From the NCBI GenBank assembly GCA_017560855.1, contig JAFZEB010000028.1:1-21566 (forward strand): DNA of 21,566 nt, read 5' to 3'. Origin of the DNA: Ruminiclostridium sp. Lineage in GTDB: Bacteria; Bacillota; Clostridia; Oscillospirales; Oscillospiraceae. The notes below the pieces were generated by a model. The model ran no database searches. It was not told the DNA's origin and worked only from the letters and a program-made list of their open reading frames with translations. This document shows, piece after piece, positions 6,149-13,968 of this stretch. The position numbers and the translations under genes are program-made. Numbering within the stretch: the first letter of the stretch is position 1; the number at the start of each line of letters is the position of its first letter.

Positions 6149-6591
6149 TGCTGCTGCCTAAGAGAGTTAAATATCGCCGCGTTCACCGTGGCCGCCTGAA
6201 GGGCAAGGCTACCCGCGGCAACACCGTGACTTACGGTCAGTTTGGTCTGCAGGCTCTGGAGCCCGCATGGATCACCAGCCGCCAGATCGAGGCTGCTCGT
6301 ATCGCAATGACCCGTTACACCAAGCGTGGTGGTAAGGTCTGGATCAAGATCTTCCCCGACAAGCCCATCACCGAGAAGCCCGCTGAGACCCGAATGGGTT
6401 CCGGTAAGGGTTCTCCCGAGTACTGGGTTGCAGTGGTCAAGCCCGGCCGTATCATGTTTGAGATCGCCGGTGTCTCCGAAGAGGTTGCCCGTGAGGCTAT
6501 GCGTCTGGCAAGCCACAAGCTGCCCGTCAAGACTAAGTTCGTGATTAAAGAAGAAACTGCCGCTGAGGGCGAGAATGGTGGTGAAGCATGA
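6148..6591 (+). CDS. rplP: 50S ribosomal protein L16
   Basis: L16 (147 residues) helps form the A-tRNA site and is a late assembly protein. It begins MLLPKRVKYRRVHRGR and contains GQFGLQALEPAWITSRQIEA and the basic loop RMGSGKGSPEYWVAVVKPGR typical of the family. The start overlaps the rpsC stop by one base, with AAGGAGG at 6132-6138 inside the S3 tail sequence. It overlaps rpmC by 4 nt. Confidence 0.98.
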   Translation: MLLPKRVKYRRVHRGRLKGKATRGNTVTYGQFGLQALEPAWITSRQIEAARIAMTRYTKRGGKVWIKIFPDKPITEKPAETRMGSGKGSPEYWVAVVKPGRIMFEIAGVSEEVAREAMRLASHKLPVKTKFVIKEETAAEGENGGEA

Positions 6592-6788
6592 TGAAGGCAA
6601 ACGAAGTACGCAAGATGTCTTCCGCTGATCTGGAAAAGAAGCTGGTTGAGCTGAAAAAGGATCTGTTCCAGCTCCGTCTCCAGCATGCCACCAATCAGCT
6701 GGAAAATACTGTCCGCATCACCGAAGTGAAGCGTGACATTGCCAGAGTCAAGACCATTATTCGTGAGCAGCAGATCGCTGGCCAGTAA
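6588..6788 (+). CDS. rpmC: 50S ribosomal protein L29
   Basis: L29 (66 residues) is a two-helix protein near the exit tunnel, neighbouring L23. The block ELKKDLFQLRLQHATNQLENT, spread over residues 21-41, is the family signature, followed by IREQQ. The start region is ATGATG (6588-6593). The first ATG overlaps the rplP stop (ATGA), and only a weak GGTGGTGA precedes it, so translation probably relies on coupling to rplP. The second ATG, 6591, is equally possible. Confidence 0.95.
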   Translation: MMKANEVRKMSSADLEKKLVELKKDLFQLRLQHATNQLENTVRITEVKRDIARVKTIIREQQIAGQ

Positions 6789-6802
6789 GGAGGAACTGAA
6801 TC

Positions 6803-7066
6803 ATGAGTGAAAACAGAACTTCTTCCCGTAAGACCAGAGTCGGCCTGGTGGTCTCGGATAAGATGGATAAGACCGTGGTTGTTGCCATTGCCGACCGTGT
6901 GGCACACCCCCTGTACAAGAAGATCGTCAAGAGAACCTACAAGCTGAAGGCTCATGACGAGAACAACACCTGTGGTGTTGGCGACCGCGTCAAGGTCATG
7001 GAGACCCGTCCCCTGTCCAAGGACAAGAGATGGCGCGTGGTCGAGATCATCGAGAAGGCTAAGTAA
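6803..7066 (+). CDS. rpsQ: 30S ribosomal protein S17
   Basis: S17 (87 residues) is an OB-fold primary binder of 16S rRNA. Characteristic segments are RKTRVGLVVSDKMDKTVVV near the N-terminus, HPLYKKIVKRTYKLKAHDE and the C-terminal RPLSKDKRWRVVEI. AAGGAGGA at 6787-6794 precedes the ATG by eight nt. Confidence 0.98.
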   Translation: MSENRTSSRKTRVGLVVSDKMDKTVVVAIADRVAHPLYKKIVKRTYKLKAHDENNTCGVGDRVKVMETRPLSKDKRWRVVEIIEKAK

Positions 7067-7079
7067 GGAGGTGCCGTAA

Positions 7080-7448
7080 ATGATCCAGCAGGAAACTCAT
7101 CTGAAGGTTGCTGACAATACCGGCGCCAAGGAAATTAAGGCTATCCGCGTGCTGGGCGGTTCTTCCCGCAAGTACGCCAGCATCGGCGACGTGATCGTCG
7201 CTTCTGTCCGCAAGGCAGCTCCCGGCGGTACCGTCAAGAAGGGCGACGTTGTTCGCGCTGTTGTGGTTCGTACCTCCAAGGGCGTTCGCCGCGCTGACGG
7301 CAGCTATGTCCGTTTCGACGACAACGCAGCTGTCATCATCAAGGAAGACAAGAACCCCAGAGGCACCCGTATCTTTGGCCCTGTGGCACGTGAGCTGCGC
7401 GACAAGGACTACATGAAGATCCTGTCCCTGGCTCCCGAAGTTCTGTAA
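7080..7448 (+). CDS. rplN: 50S ribosomal protein L14
   Basis: L14 (122 residues) lies on the subunit interface, contacts 16S rRNA and is the docking site of the silencing factor RsfS. It starts MIQQETHLKVADNTGAKE, the most conserved stretch of the family, and includes GDVIVASVRKA and GTRIFGPVARELR. AAGGAGG at 7065-7071 sets the start; the gap from rpsQ is 13 nt. Confidence 0.98.
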   Translation: MIQQETHLKVADNTGAKEIKAIRVLGGSSRKYASIGDVIVASVRKAAPGGTVKKGDVVRAVVVRTSKGVRRADGSYVRFDDNAAVIIKEDKNPRGTRIFGPVARELRDKDYMKILSLAPEVL

Positions 7449-7462
7449 GGGAGGGTACAAAG

Positions 7463-7780
7463 ATGATGAACAAAATGAGCATTAAGAAGGACGACCAGGT
7501 CGTCGTTATCACCGGCAAGGACAAGGGCCAGCGCGGCAAGGTCATTGCTGTGATGCCCAAGGACGGCAAGGTTGTCGTCGAGGGCATCAACATGGTGTCC
7601 CGTCACACTCGCCCCCGCAAGCAGGGTGAAGAGGGCGGCATCATCAAGAAGGAAGCCCCCCTGTACGCATGCAAGGTCATGCGCGTCTGCCCCAAGTGCG
7701 ACAAGGCTACCCGCCCCGCAAGCAAGATCGTGGACGGCAAGAAGGTCCGCGTCTGCAAGAAGTGCGGCGCTGAAATCTAA
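7463..7780 (+). CDS. rplX: 50S ribosomal protein L24 with zinc-ribbon C-terminus
   Basis: L24 (105 residues) starts 50S assembly. A KOW domain occupies about residues 6-40 (DDQVVVITGKDKGQRGKVI) and is followed by the conserved NMVSRHTRP. The C-terminal part has two cysteine pairs, CPKC (76-79) and CKKC (98-101), which form a likely zinc ribbon seen in many but not all bacterial L24 proteins. There are three possible ATGs (7463, 7466, 7475); GGGAGG at 7449-7454 best fits the first. Confidence 0.96.
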   Translation: MMNKMSIKKDDQVVVITGKDKGQRGKVIAVMPKDGKVVVEGINMVSRHTRPRKQGEEGGIIKKEAPLYACKVMRVCPKCDKATRPASKIVDGKKVRVCKKCGAEI

Positions 7781-7800
7781 GAGAGGAGGAGTAGAATACT

Positions 7801-8340
7801 ATGCCTAACCTGAAGACTAAGTATACCGAAGAAGTTGCTCCTGCTCTCATGCAGAAGTTCAACTACAAGAGCACCATGCAGATCCCCCGCATCGAGAAGA
7901 TCGTCATCAACGTGGGCTGCAGCGAAGCTCGTGAGAACCCCAAGGTTCTGGACAACGTTGTCCGCGACCTGGGCATCATCACCGGCCAGAAGGCTGTCGT
8001 CACCAAGGCTAAGAAGTCTGTTGCTAACTTCAAGCTGCGTGAGGGCATGCCCATCGGCGCTAAGGTCACCCTGCGCCACGACAAGATGTGGGAGTTCATG
8101 GATCGTCTGTTCAACGTGGCTCTGCCCCGTGTCCGTGACTTCCGCGGCATCAACGCCAACGCTTTCGACGGCCGCGGCAACTATGCTCTGGGCATCAAGG
8201 AGCAGCTGATCTTCCCCGAGATCGAGTACGACAAGATCGACAAGATCCGCGGCATGGATATCGTCATCTGCACCACTGCACAGTCCGACGAAGAAGCCCG
8301 TGAGCTGCTGACCCTGGTTGGCGCTCCCTTTGCCAAGTAA
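7801..8340 (+). CDS. rplE: 50S ribosomal protein L5
   Basis: L5 (179 residues) is part of the 5S RNP with L18 and 5S rRNA and forms a bridge to S13. Conserved segments include IPRIEKIVINVGC, GQKAVVTKAKKSVANFKLR, LPRVRDFRGIN and GIKEQLIFPEIEYD. The length is exactly the family norm. A GAGGAGGAG ribosome-binding site precedes ATG 7801. Confidence 0.98.
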   Translation: MPNLKTKYTEEVAPALMQKFNYKSTMQIPRIEKIVINVGCSEARENPKVLDNVVRDLGIITGQKAVVTKAKKSVANFKLREGMPIGAKVTLRHDKMWEFMDRLFNVALPRVRDFRGINANAFDGRGNYALGIKEQLIFPEIEYDKIDKIRGMDIVICTTAQSDEEARELLTLVGAPFAK

Positions 8341-8358
8341 TTAGGAGGAGAACGAGAA

Positions 8359-8544
8359 ATGGCTAAGTTATCCATGAAGCTCAAGCAGCAGGCTGAGCCT
8401 AAGTTTTCCACCCGCCGTTACAACCGTTGCAAGATCTGCGGCCGTCCCCACGCTTACCTGCGTGACTATGGCATCTGCCGTATCTGCTTCCGCGAGCTGG
8501 CACATAAGGGCCAGATCCCCGGCGTCCGGAAGGCTTCCTGGTAA
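8359..8544 (+). CDS. rpsN: 30S ribosomal protein S14, zinc-binding type (S14Z)
   Basis: This is the short, 61-residue S14 form. Cys24, Cys27, Cys40 and Cys43 (CKIC..CRIC) form the zinc site, and the C-terminal segment IPGVRKASW is invariant. In other Firmicutes a zinc-free paralogue replaces it under zinc limitation; none is in this window. AGGAGGAG at 8343-8350 is nine nt from the ATG. It is followed by 153 nt of non-coding, structured DNA before rpsH. Confidence 0.98.
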   Translation: MAKLSMKLKQQAEPKFSTRRYNRCKICGRPHAYLRDYGICRICFRELAHKGQIPGVRKASW

Positions 8545-8558
8545 TTTGTATGGCTAAG

Positions 8559-8587
8559 CCTGACCGGATGGAAGCCATCCGGTCGGG
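8559..8587 (+). promoter_or_regulatory. strong hairpin after rpsN (weak terminator or processing site)
   Basis: CCTGACCGGATGG (8559-8571) pairs with CCATCCGGTCGGG (8575-8587; one G-U) over an AAG loop. Only TTT follows before CCC, so full termination is unlikely. Partial termination or mRNA stabilisation between the rpsN and rpsH parts of the operon is more plausible. Confidence 0.6.
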
Positions 8588-8611
8588 TTTCCCATAAAAC
8601 TTTTCCCCAGC

Positions 8612-8697
8612 CAACGGCAATAGGTCGATTCCGGTGAGGATCGATACCTTGCCGTTGATACAGACAGAGTCTGTAATCTTATAGGAGGTATATACCT
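8612..8697 (+). promoter_or_regulatory. structured element and ribosome-binding-site hairpin before rpsH
   Basis: The outer stem CAACGGCAA/TTGCCGTTG (8612-8620 with 8649-8657, 9 bp perfect) encloses an irregular inner stem (GGT..ACC, CGA..TCG and TCC..GGA with bulges). ACAGAC/GTCTGT (8660-8665 with 8669-8674, loop AGA) follows. Then comes a perfect palindrome AGGTATATACCT, whose left half is the end of the AGGAGGT Shine-Dalgarno and whose right half abuts ATG 8698. The last can hide the ribosome-binding site of rpsH. In E. coli the S8 protein represses the spc operon from a site near rplE; whether S8 binds this element is inference. Confidence 0.5.
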
Positions 8698-9099
8698 ATG
8701 CACATCACCGATCCCATTGCGGATATGCTGACTCGTATCCGCAACGCGAACAACGCCAAGCATGACACCGTTGACATTCCTGCTTCCAACATGAAGAAGG
8801 CAATCGCTCAGATCCTGCTGGACGAAGGCTACATCAAGTCCTTCCAGCTGGTCGATAACGGCAACCAGGGCGTTATTCACGTTACCCTGAAGTACAACAA
8901 CCCCGGCAAGGAAAAGGTCATCTCCGGCCTGCGCCGCGTCTCCAAGCCCGGCCTGCGTGTCTACGCTGGTGCTGACGAGCTGCCCCGCGTCCTGCGTGGC
9001 CTGGGTGTTGCAATCGTGTCCACTTCCAAGGGCGTCATGACCGATAAGGCTGCTCGTGCAGCACACGTCGGCGGCGAAGTCCTGGCATTCATCTGGTAA
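8698..9099 (+). CDS. rpsH: 30S ribosomal protein S8
   Basis: S8 (133 residues) binds helix 21 of 16S rRNA and in E. coli is the repressor of the spc operon. It begins MHITDPIADMLTRIRNAN and ends in the conserved C-terminal part VSTSKGVMTDKAAR and GGEVLAFIW. Its start is unusual for this operon. It is preceded by 153 nt without a gene, and its Shine-Dalgarno lies in a palindrome, while neighbouring genes have open sites and short gaps. Confidence 0.98.
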   Translation: MHITDPIADMLTRIRNANNAKHDTVDIPASNMKKAIAQILLDEGYIKSFQLVDNGNQGVIHVTLKYNNPGKEKVISGLRRVSKPGLRVYAGADELPRVLRGLGVAIVSTSKGVMTDKAARAAHVGGEVLAFIW

Positions 9100-9115
9100 G
9101 GAGGAGAGTTTTACT

Positions 9116-9661
9116 ATGTCTAGAATCGGTAAAATGCCCATCTCCATCCCTGCTGGCGTGGAAGTGACTATGGGCGAAGGCAATCTGATCACCGTTAAGG
9201 GCCCCAAGGGCACCCTGACCCAGAAGCTGAGTGAGAAGATGACCCTGACCCGCGAAGACGGCGTGATCGTTGTCACCCGTCCTAACGATGAGAAAGAAAA
9301 CCGTTCCCTGCATGGCCTGACCCGCACCCTGCTGAGCAACATGGTGATCGGCGTCACCGAGGGCTTCAAGAAGGAACTGGACGTCAATGGCGTCGGCTAC
9401 CGTGTGGCTAAGGAAGGCAACAAGCTGAACATGAACATCGGCTTCTCCCACCCTGTCATCATGGAAGAGCCCGAAGGCATCACCATCGAAGTTCCCTCTC
9501 CCAACAAGATCATCATCAACGGCACCGACAAGCAGAAGGTCGGTCAGTTCGCTGCTGAGGTCAGAGGCAAGAGACCCCCGGAACCCTACAAGGGCAAGGG
9601 TATCAAGTATACTGACGAGGTCATCCGCCGCAAGGAAGGCAAGACCGGCGTAAAGAAGTAA
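9116..9661 (+). CDS. rplF: 50S ribosomal protein L6
   Basis: L6 (181 residues) supports the GTPase-associated region of the 50S. It begins MSRIGKMPISIPAGVEV, has two similar alpha/beta domains and ends with the signature VRGKRPPEPYKGKGIKY. The frame stays open upstream to 9056 inside rpsH, but AAGGAGGAG (9098-9106) nine nt before ATG 9116 and family alignment fix the start. The gap to rpsH is 16 nt. Confidence 0.98.
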   Translation: MSRIGKMPISIPAGVEVTMGEGNLITVKGPKGTLTQKLSEKMTLTREDGVIVVTRPNDEKENRSLHGLTRTLLSNMVIGVTEGFKKELDVNGVGYRVAKEGNKLNMNIGFSHPVIMEEPEGITIEVPSPNKIIINGTDKQKVGQFAAEVRGKRPPEPYKGKGIKYTDEVIRRKEGKTGVKK

Positions 9662-9678
9662 GAAAGAGGTGTGCCTAA

Positions 9679-10038
9679 ATGATTAAGAGACCCGATACTA
9701 ACGCTCAGCGTCATAAGCGTCATAAGCGCGTTCGCGGTAAAGTCTCCGGCACATCCGAGAGACCCCGTCTGAACGTTTTCCGCAGCGGTACCAACATCTA
9801 CGCTCAGATCATTGATGATACTAAGGGCGTGACTCTGGTCGCTGCATCTTCCCTGGAGAAGGGCTTTGAAGGCCGCGGCAACAACTGCGAAGCCGCTACC
9901 AAGGTTGGCGAAGCAATTGCTCAGCGCGCAAAGGATAAGGGCATCGACACTGTTGTCTTTGACCGTGGCGGTTACCTGTATCACGGCCGCGTGAAGGCTC
10001 TGGCAGAAGGCGCACGCGCTGCCGGCCTGGAATTCTAA
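9679..10038 (+). CDS. rplR: 50S ribosomal protein L18
   Basis: L18 (119 residues) carries 5S rRNA into the 50S with L5. The Arg/Lys-rich N-terminus (RHKRHKRVRGKVSGT), the RPRLNVFRS motif, IYAQIIDD and the C-terminal FDRGGYLYHGRVKALAEGAR are typical. AGAGGTG at 9666-9672 is a slightly weaker ribosome-binding site than those of its neighbours. Confidence 0.98.
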   Translation: MIKRPDTNAQRHKRHKRVRGKVSGTSERPRLNVFRSGTNIYAQIIDDTKGVTLVAASSLEKGFEGRGNNCEAATKVGEAIAQRAKDKGIDTVVFDRGGYLYHGRVKALAEGARAAGLEF

Positions 10039-10056
10039 GGGAGGAGGAAACGAAAA

Positions 10057-10557
10057 ATGGCTAGATTTGAAAGAGAACCCAGCGAGTTTGTCGAAAAAGT
10101 CGTTTCCCTGAACCGCGTCTCCAAGACCGTCAAGGGCGGCCGCGTGATGAAGTTCTCCGCTCTGGTCGTCGTCGGCGACGAGAAGGGCAAGGTCGGTTTC
10201 GGCCTGGGTAAGGCTGCAGAAGTTCCCGAAGCTATCCGCAAGGGTCTGGAAGCTGCCAAGAAGAACATGTTCACCATCGCTATGTCCGGCACCACCATTC
10301 CTCACGAAGTTATCGGTGAGTTCGGTGCTGGCCGCGTTCTGATGAAGCCTGCTGCTCCCGGTACCGGCGTTATCGCTGGCGGCCCCGTTCGTGCCGTCCT
10401 GGAAGCTGCTGGCATCAAGGATATCCGTACCAAGTGCCTGCGCTCTAACAACCCCCAGAACGTCGTCTCCGCTACCATGGAGGGCCTGAAGTCCCTGCGT
10501 AGCCCCGAGACCGTCGCTCGTATCCGCGGTAAGAGCGTGGAAGAAATCGTAGGCTAA
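10057..10557 (+). CDS. rpsE: 30S ribosomal protein S5
   Basis: S5 (166 residues) shapes the mRNA entry tunnel and decoding accuracy. The N-terminal double-stranded-RNA-binding-like domain begins FVEKVVSLNRVSKTVKGGR, containing the loop where ram and spectinomycin-resistance mutations map in E. coli. The C-terminal domain includes GTGVIAGGPVRAVLEAAGI. GGGAGGAGG (10039-10047) precedes the start. Confidence 0.98.
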   Translation: MARFEREPSEFVEKVVSLNRVSKTVKGGRVMKFSALVVVGDEKGKVGFGLGKAAEVPEAIRKGLEAAKKNMFTIAMSGTTIPHEVIGEFGAGRVLMKPAAPGTGVIAGGPVRAVLEAAGIKDIRTKCLRSNNPQNVVSATMEGLKSLRSPETVARIRGKSVEEIVG

Positions 10558-10571
10558 GGAGGGCTTAAGAA

Positions 10572-10754
10572 ATGGCTAACCTGAACATTAAGCTCGTCAA
10601 GAGCCTGAACGGCCGTATTGCTAAGCATAAGGCCACCGCAGAGGCCCTGGGCCTGCGCAAGATCGGCGACACCACCGTGCAGCCTGACAATGCTGCCACC
10701 CGTGGCAAGATTGCCCACATCGGTTACCTGATCCAGGTCACCGAGGAAAAGTAA
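10572..10754 (+). CDS. rpmD: 50S ribosomal protein L30
   Basis: L30 (60 residues) is the small bacterial form of the family. It has LNIKLVKSLNGR at the N-terminus and ALGLRKIGDTTVQPDNAATR in the middle, the usual signature. AAGGAGGG at 10556-10563 precedes ATG 10572. L30 is non-essential and lost in some lineages, but present here in the canonical S5-L30-L15 order. Confidence 0.97.
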   Translation: MANLNIKLVKSLNGRIAKHKATAEALGLRKIGDTTVQPDNAATRGKIAHIGYLIQVTEEK

Positions 10755-10767
10755 GGAGGTGCGCAAC

Positions 10768-11208
10768 ATGAAACTGCATGAACTTTCTCCCGTTCCCGGC
10801 TCCAACCCTAAGGCATTCCGTAAGGGCCGTGGCAATGGTTCCGGCAATGGTAAGACCGCAGGTCGCGGCCAGAAGGGCCAGTGGTCCCGTTCCGGTGGCG
10901 GCGTCCGCGTCGGTTTCGAAGGCGGCCAGATGCCTCTGGCACGTCGTCTTCCCAAGAGAGGCTTCAACAACATCTTTGCTAAGCCTCTGGAAGCAATCAA
11001 TGTTTCCGCTCTGGAAAAGTTCGAAGACGGTGCAGTCGTCACTGTCGAAGAACTGCTGGAGAAGGGTATCCTCTCCAAGTGCGAGTATGGCGTGAAGATC
11101 CTGGGCAACGGCTCCATCACCAAGAAGCTGACTGTCAAGGCTAACGCTTTCTCCGAGTCCGCAAAGGCTAAGATCGAAGAGGCAGGCGGGAAGGCCGAGG
11201 TGGTCTGA
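10768..11208 (+). CDS. rplO: 50S ribosomal protein L15
   Basis: L15 (146 residues) is a late assembly protein. The Gly-rich basic N-terminal arm (GSGNGKTAGRGQKGQ, then SGGGVRVGFEGGQMPLARR) and the C-terminal globular domain are intact. A GTG at 10759 is also in frame, but AAGGAGG occupies 10753-10759, so the ATG at 10768, eight nt downstream, is the start. The stop overlaps the secY ATG by one base (TGATG). Confidence 0.97.
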   Translation: MKLHELSPVPGSNPKAFRKGRGNGSGNGKTAGRGQKGQWSRSGGGVRVGFEGGQMPLARRLPKRGFNNIFAKPLEAINVSALEKFEDGAVVTVEELLEKGILSKCEYGVKILGNGSITKKLTVKANAFSESAKAKIEEAGGKAEVV

Positions 11209-12554
11209 TGTTAAAGACCATCCGTAACGCATGGAAGCTTCCGGATCTGCGCAATAAGCTCCTGTTTGTGGTCTTTGCTCTGCTGATTTTCCGTCTGGGT
11301 GCCGCTATCCCGGTTCCCTACATCAACACGGATATCCTTCAGCAGACCATCTCTGCAAACTCCGGGACTATCTTCGGACTGCTCAACACCCTGAGTGGTT
11401 CCGCACTTTCCAATGCGACTCTGTTTGCACTGTCCATCCAGCCCTATATCAACGCCTCCATTATCATCCAGTTGCTGACCATTGCGATTCCCGCACTGGA
11501 AAGACTGGCTAAGGACGGCGGCGAAGAGGGCAAGAAGAAGATTCAGGCGATCACCCGGTATTCTACCGTGGCAATCGGCCTGCTGCAGGGCTTTGGTTAC
11601 TACACCCTGATCAAGAGCTATGGCCTGGTTACCTCCGAAGGTATCTGGCCCGCTCTGGTCATCGTGGTTTCCTTCACTGCAGGTGCAGTCTTCCTGATGT
11701 GGCTGGGCGAGCAGATTACGGAGTTCGGTGTCGGCAATGGTATCTCCATCATCCTGTTCACTGGTATCGTTTCCCGTGGCCCTGCGATGATCACTACCAT
11801 CGTCTCCGGCATCAAAAAGTACCTGAGCACTCCCGACATGACCGACTGGACCGAGGAGGCCATTGAACTGTACAATGCACAGGCAATGCACCCCCTGGTT
11901 GCAGCTCTGCTGATCGTCGGTATGCTCGCTCTGGTTGTTTTCATCGTGTTCGTCAGCAATGCCGAGCGAAAGATCCCTGTTCAGTACGCAAAGCGTGTTG
12001 TTGGCCGTAAGATGTACGGTGGCCAGTCCACTCACATCCCCATCAAGGTCAACCTGAGCGGCGTTCTGCCCATCATCTTTGCGCAGTCTATCGCTATGAT
12101 CCCTGCGACCATCGGCATGTTCGTTCCCTCTTCTACTGTTGAGGGCAGCGGCTGGAACACCTTCCTGACTGTGTTTGATTCCAGCAGTGCGCTGTATGCT
12201 GTGATCTACTTCATCCTGATCATCGGCTTCAGCTACTTCTATGCCACCATTCAGTTCAATCCGATTGAGGTGGCCAATAACCTGAAGAAGAACGGCGGCT
12301 TTGTTCCCGGCTTCCGTCCTGGTCGACCCACCGCTGAGTTCCTCGGCAAGGTCCTGAACCGTCTGACCTTCTTCGGTGCAATTTATCTGGGCATTGTGGC
12401 CATTATGCCCATCATTGTCGAGAACATCACCGGCATCGTCAACATCTCCGTTGGCGGTACCTCCGTCATCATTGTCTGCGGCGTTGCTCTGGAGACTGTC
12501 AAGATGATTGAGAATCAGATGCTCATGCGGCATTACAAAGGTTTCTTGGAGTAA
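11208..12554 (+). CDS. secY: Sec translocase channel subunit SecY
   Basis: SecY (448 residues) is the pore of the SecYEG translocon. Hydrophobic segments fit the ten-helix topology, the first at about residues 18-38. The plug region lies near 55-72, and SIQPYINASIIIQLL (76-90) is the conserved helix 2 lateral-gate segment. The cytoplasmic loops 4/5 and 5 (NAERKIPVQYAKR, residues 251-263) and QFNPIEVANNLKKNGGFVPG bind SecA or the ribosome. Its place after rplO, by overlap with a GAGGTGG site inside L15, matches the classical spc operon. Codon bias is somewhat weaker than in the ribosomal genes. Confidence 0.98.
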   Translation: MLKTIRNAWKLPDLRNKLLFVVFALLIFRLGAAIPVPYINTDILQQTISANSGTIFGLLNTLSGSALSNATLFALSIQPYINASIIIQLLTIAIPALERLAKDGGEEGKKKIQAITRYSTVAIGLLQGFGYYTLIKSYGLVTSEGIWPALVIVVSFTAGAVFLMWLGEQITEFGVGNGISIILFTGIVSRGPAMITTIVSGIKKYLSTPDMTDWTEEAIELYNAQAMHPLVAALLIVGMLALVVFIVFVSNAERKIPVQYAKRVVGRKMYGGQSTHIPIKVNLSGVLPIIFAQSIAMIPATIGMFVPSSTVEGSGWNTFLTVFDSSSALYAVIYFILIIGFSYFYATIQFNPIEVANNLKKNGGFVPGFRPGRPTAEFLGKVLNRLTFFGAIYLGIVAIMPIIVENITGIVNISVGGTSVIIVCGVALETVKMIENQMLMRHYKGFLE

Positions 12555-12570
12555 TAAGGGGTAATATATC

Positions 12571-13203
12571 ATGAAACTGATTCTGTTAGGCCCTCCGGGC
12601 GCAGGCAAGGGAACTCAGGCCGAGATTCTGACCAAGAAACTGGGCGTCCCTGCAATTTCTACCGGCAACATCCTCCGCGCAGCCGTGAAGAACGGCACTC
12701 CTACCGGCCTGAAGGCTAAGGAGTACATGGATGCTGGCAAGCTGGTTCCCGATGAAGTGATCATCGGTGTCATTTCCGAGCGAATGGCAGAGGCCGATTG
12801 CCAGGAAGGCTTTATCCTCGATGGCGTGCCCCGTACCATTCCCCAGGCTGAGGCTCTGGAGAAGGCCGGTGTCACCTTCGATGCAGTTCTCTCTATCGAG
12901 ATCGAAGATGAAGTGATCGTGGACCGCATGGATGGTCGCCGTGTCTGCACTACCTGTGGTGCTCCCTTCCACGTGAGAAACATGCCTCCCAAGGTGGAAG
13001 GCGTCTGTGACTCCTGCGGCGGTGAGCTGAAGGAGCGTGCAGATGACAAGCCCGAGGTTGTCCGTGACAGACTGGCAGTCTACCACAAGGAGACTGCCCC
13101 TCTGAAAGATTTCTACGCAGAGAGAAACCTCCTGAAATCCGTAGATAATCAGCCCACTGTGGCTGAAACCACCACTGCAATTCTGCATGTCCTGGGTCTT
13201 TAA
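12571..13203 (+). CDS. adk: adenylate kinase, zinc-lid type
   Basis: Adk (210 residues) interconverts ATP, AMP and ADP. The P-loop GPPGAGKGT (residues 7-15), the NMP-binding STGNILR (30-36; many homologues have STGDMLR) and GFILDGVPRT (80-89) are present. The lid begins with GRRVC, and its four cysteines (126, 129, 146, 149) bind zinc as in other Firmicutes. AAGGGG (12556-12561) is a weak ribosome-binding site. The secY-adk-map-infA order is standard for Firmicutes. Confidence 0.98.
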   Translation: MKLILLGPPGAGKGTQAEILTKKLGVPAISTGNILRAAVKNGTPTGLKAKEYMDAGKLVPDEVIIGVISERMAEADCQEGFILDGVPRTIPQAEALEKAGVTFDAVLSIEIEDEVIVDRMDGRRVCTTCGAPFHVRNMPPKVEGVCDSCGGELKERADDKPEVVRDRLAVYHKETAPLKDFYAERNLLKSVDNQPTVAETTTAILHVLGL

Positions 13204-13206
13204 TGT

Positions 13207-13968
13207 ATGATTACCTTAAAGTCTCCCAGAGATATTGAGGGGATGCGCCGAGCAGGACAAATTACCGCGGCGGCTCGCGAGTTAGCGGGCAAAATGGTAC
13301 GTCCTGGCGTAACCACTCTTGAGATAGATACCGCAGTTCGTAAGTTCATCGAGAGTCAGGGTGCCAAGCCCTCATTCCTGGGCTACGGGGGATTCCCCGG
13401 CTCCGCCTGCATCTCGGTGAACGACGAGGTCATCCACGGGATCCCGAGTAATCTGGTCCTGAAAGAGGGTGACATCGTGAGTGTAGACGTCGGCGCCTAC
13501 ATCGACGGCTTCCACGGTGACTGTGCAGCGACCTTCCCCTGCGGAAAGATCAGCGAGGAGGCAGCAAGACTGATTGCTGTCACCGAGCAGTCTTTCTGGG
13601 AGGGCATGAAGTACGCTCGCTTCGGTTACCGGGTCGGCGACATTTCCCATGCGATCCAGAAGTACGTGGAAGACAACGGCTTCTCCATCGTCCGGGATTT
13701 TGTCGGACACGGCGTAGGTGCTCAGCTGCACGAATCTCCTGAAGTTCCCAACTATGGAACTCCTGGTCGTGGTCCCCGGCTTGCTCCCGGCATGACCCTG
13801 GCAGTGGAGCCCATGGTGAATGAAGGAGATTGGAGAGTCAAGGTCATGCGCGACGGCTGGACCGTAAGAACCGCCGACGGCTCCTTGGCTGCCCACTATG
13901 AGAACTCGATCCTCATTACAAAGGGTGAGCCTGAAATTCTCACCCAGGTGAGGGATCTGCAGGTATGA
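13207..13968 (+). CDS. map: methionine aminopeptidase type I
   Basis: Map (253 residues) removes the initiator Met. All five metal ligands are visible: Asp94 and Asp105 (SVDVGAYIDGFHGD), His168 (VGHGVG), Glu201 (AVEPM) and Glu232 (HYEN). The substrate-contact histidines 77 and 175 are also present. There is no N-terminal SH3-binding zinc extension. Only three nt separate it from adk, and no Shine-Dalgarno is visible upstream of the ATG (GGGTCTTTAATGT), so it probably depends on reinitiation by ribosomes finishing adk. It overlaps the next gene by 4 nt. Confidence 0.97.
   Translation: MITLKSPRDIEGMRRAGQITAAARELAGKMVRPGVTTLEIDTAVRKFIESQGAKPSFLGYGGFPGSACISVNDEVIHGIPSNLVLKEGDIVSVDVGAYIDGFHGDCAATFPCGKISEEAARLIAVTEQSFWEGMKYARFGYRVGDISHAIQKYVEDNGFSIVRDFVGHGVGAQLHESPEVPNYGTPGRGPRLAPGMTLAVEPMVNEGDWRVKVMRDGWTVRTADGSLAAHYENSILITKGEPEILTQVRDLQV

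Noticed and set aside
8649..8677. TTGCCG-17-TGTAAT as an internal promoter before rpsH.
   Set aside because: Both hexamers are poor and lie in perfect hairpin arms, which explains the sequence better; it would leave a leader of about 14 nt.
9056..9115. An N-terminal extension of L6 into rpsH.
   Set aside because: No ribosome-binding site, overlaps rpsH by 44 nt, and the family begins at MSRIGK after AAGGAGGAG.
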